DNA from: Gracilibacteraceae bacterium
GTDB taxonomy: Bacteria > Bacillota > Desulfitobacteriia > Desulfitobacteriales > Syntrophobotulaceae
Assembly: GCA_031255985.1 (NCBI GenBank)
Contig: JAIRRL010000012.1
Location: 1 to 7,016, forward strand
DNA length: 7,016 nucleotides
Reading direction: 5' to 3'
Position 1 is the first letter of the stretch. The number at the start of each line of letters is the position of its first letter. Positions 6,052 through 7,016 of this stretch are shown one piece after another. A program made the translations under genes and the position numbers. The notes below the pieces were generated by a model. That model had not been told where the DNA came from and did not search any database. It saw only the letters and a list, made by a program, of their open reading frames with translations.

Positions 6052-7016
6052 TCAGCCGCCGAAAACATAAATCCGCGCGGCGGCCGCGTCTATGCTCGCC
6101 GGCAAGGAAACCGGTTCCCAGCCGGGGGTGAGGAGGACGGGGGAATTGGTCTGCGCCGCCAGCGCCGAACCGGTCAGGGCGTCAACCAAAGTTTGCCCGT
6201 TAGCGGTGTATACCGTTCCGAGATCAAAAGGCAGAGCGTTCAGCACCGCGATATTGGTGGCGTAGCGGTCGGGGCCGTAAAGGCGGGGATAGCCGGGTAT
6301 GTCGCGCGTCAAGGCCGGCCCGCCCAGAATATAGCCGGGCAGAGCCGGGGCGTAAGGATTGGCGGGCAGACTGCCGTCCGGAGCGGCCGGCAGAAGAACA
6401 TAGCGGCGCGCGACCGCGAAGGGAGCGGCGGAAAGCGCGTCTGGCAGGCCGTTATAACCGACGACGAACACGCCCTGCGGTTCTTTTATGCGCGCGTTTA
6501 TCAGCAGGGCGGTTTCCAGGCGGTTTTGCCCGCGCAAGACGACGATCTCCGCCGCGGGAAAAGCCTCGCTCAGAGCGGAGACTACGGACTGCCCCAACGC
6601 GCCGACCGCGTATATCTTCCCGGCGCCGAGCCGTTTGATTTCCGCCGTCACTTCCGCCGCCACAACGCCGTTGACACTGAGCAAAACCGGCGCGTTTTCC
6701 TGGCCGGCGAGCGGAGCGGCGGCCAAGGCGTCAATCAGATTAGCCTGGGCGCCGGGAGCGATCACAACGGCGGCAGCGCTGTCCCAGCCGCGGCGGGATA
6801 TAAGGACGGAGGTCTGGACGCGGTCGGCGCCGCTGATATGGGCGATTATTTTCGGATCGGCGGCAGGAGGCCCAGGCTGAAGAGGCGCGGCGGGCAAAGC
6901 GCCGCCACCGCCACCGCCACCGCCGCCGCCGCTTCCTCCGCCGCTGCTGCTGCCGCCGCTTCCTCCGCCACCGGTTCCGCCGCCACTGGTTCCTCCGCCG
7001 CCACCGGTTCCTCCGC
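6052..7016 (-). CDS. Cell-wall-binding (CWB2) repeat surface protein, N-terminus outside window
   Basis: About 320 C-terminal residues of a probable exported protein. Counting from a TTG at 6897 inside the frame (not the start), three CWB2-like repeats are visible: ISGADRVQTSVLIS (21-34) with IDALAAAPLA (55-64); LRGQNRLETALLI (121-133) with PDALSAAPFA (152-161) and YILGG (179-183); RLYGPDRYATNIAVL (195-209) with VDALTGSALA (228-237), SPVLLT (242-247) and IYVFGG at the end (276-281). In Gram-positives three such repeats bind anionic cell-wall polymers non-covalently and anchor the protein. The frame stays open upstream to the window edge through a 38-residue Gly/Ser/Thr linker, so signal peptide and functional domain must lie to the right. 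The last repeat stops directly at its GG, slightly short. The stop codon is one base from the recJ stop. Confidence 0.88.
   Translation of the reverse strand, partial: GGTGGGGGTSGGGTGGGGSGGSSSGGGSGGGGGGGGGGALPAAPLQPGPPAADPKIIAHISGADRVQTSVLISRRGWDSAAAVVIAPGAQANLIDALAAAPLAGQENAPVLLSVNGVVAAEVTAEIKRLGAGKIYAVGALGQSVVSALSEAFPAAEIVVLRGQNRLETALLINARIKEPQGVFVVGYNGLPDALSAAPFAVARRYVLLPAAPDGSLPANPYAPALPGYILGGPALTRDIPGYPRLYGPDRYATNIAVLNALPFDLGTVYTANGQTLVDALTGSALAAQTNSPVLLTPGWEPVSLPASIDAAAARIYVFGG
6901..7016 (-). repeat. Poly-glycine linker tract, minisatellite-like
   Basis: On the minus strand 38 codons give 29 Gly, 6 Ser and 3 Thr, including ten Gly in a row next to the CWB2 domain. On the plus strand a unit starting GGTTCC repeats at 6973-6987 (15 bases), 6988-7005 (18 bases) and 7006 to the edge. 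All steps are multiples of three, so copy-number change would alter linker length without shifting the frame. The tract continues past the edge. Confidence 0.7.

Noticed and set aside
6895..6897. TTG as the start of the CWB2 protein
   Set aside because: The frame is open upstream through the glycine tract to the edge, there is no signal peptide after the TTG, and a cell-wall protein needs one.
6901..7016. CRISPR-like or plasmid-iteron repeat array at the right edge
   Set aside because: The repeats are in-frame Gly/Ser/Thr codons with no spacers, continuous with the CWB2 protein.

Overview
The window reads as a chromosomal segment of a GC-rich bacterium, most plausibly a Bacillota. The clues are cell-wall-binding type 2 (CWB2) repeats, a RecJ with the extra C-terminal domain of Gram-positive type, a LapA-like membrane protein directly before recJ, and AT-rich, sigma-A-like TATAAT promoters in an otherwise GC-rich background. 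A Negativicutes or high-GC Clostridia host is my guess from gene content; nothing here fixes the taxon. I see no rRNA, tRNA, CRISPR array, insertion sequence or phage gene.

Layout. Positions 1-2362 carry a leftward (minus-strand) operon: a small FMN-binding split-barrel protein of the pyridoxamine-phosphate-oxidase type (1967-2362), then a CydC-type ABC exporter subunit (122-1945), then the first 32 codons of an unidentified gene that runs off the left edge (1-97). Positions 2363-2602 hold a promoter for each direction, placed face to face, and a GC-rich structured leader. Rightward genes follow: thiamine diphosphokinase (2603-3289), a 193-bp intergenic promoter region with a 10-bp direct repeat, then a lapA-like gene (3483-3890) and recJ (3909-6050), very probably one operon. 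On the right a secreted or cell-wall CWB2-repeat protein (6052-7016, minus strand, N-terminus outside the window) converges on recJ with one base between the two stop codons.

How the genes relate. The leftward operon looks redox-linked: CydC is normally half of the CydDC exporter of glutathione/cysteine needed for cytochrome bd assembly, and the split-barrel protein probably binds FMN or a related cofactor. ThiN makes thiamine diphosphate, RecJ repairs and processes DNA, and the CWB2 protein is a surface protein; they do not form one obvious pathway.

The window is mostly ordinary housekeeping and surface genes. The less ordinary signals are: (1) low-complexity Ala/Thr/Glu/Pro or Gly/Ser tracts in four unrelated proteins, three at domain boundaries and one as a C-terminal tail; (2) two mutually exclusive hairpins in the long thiN leader; (3) facing promoters whose transcripts would overlap; (4) lapA and recJ in the same reading frame, separated by one TGA and six sense codons; (5) a cydC with no cydD visible beside it. 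I found no convincing new defence or mobile system.
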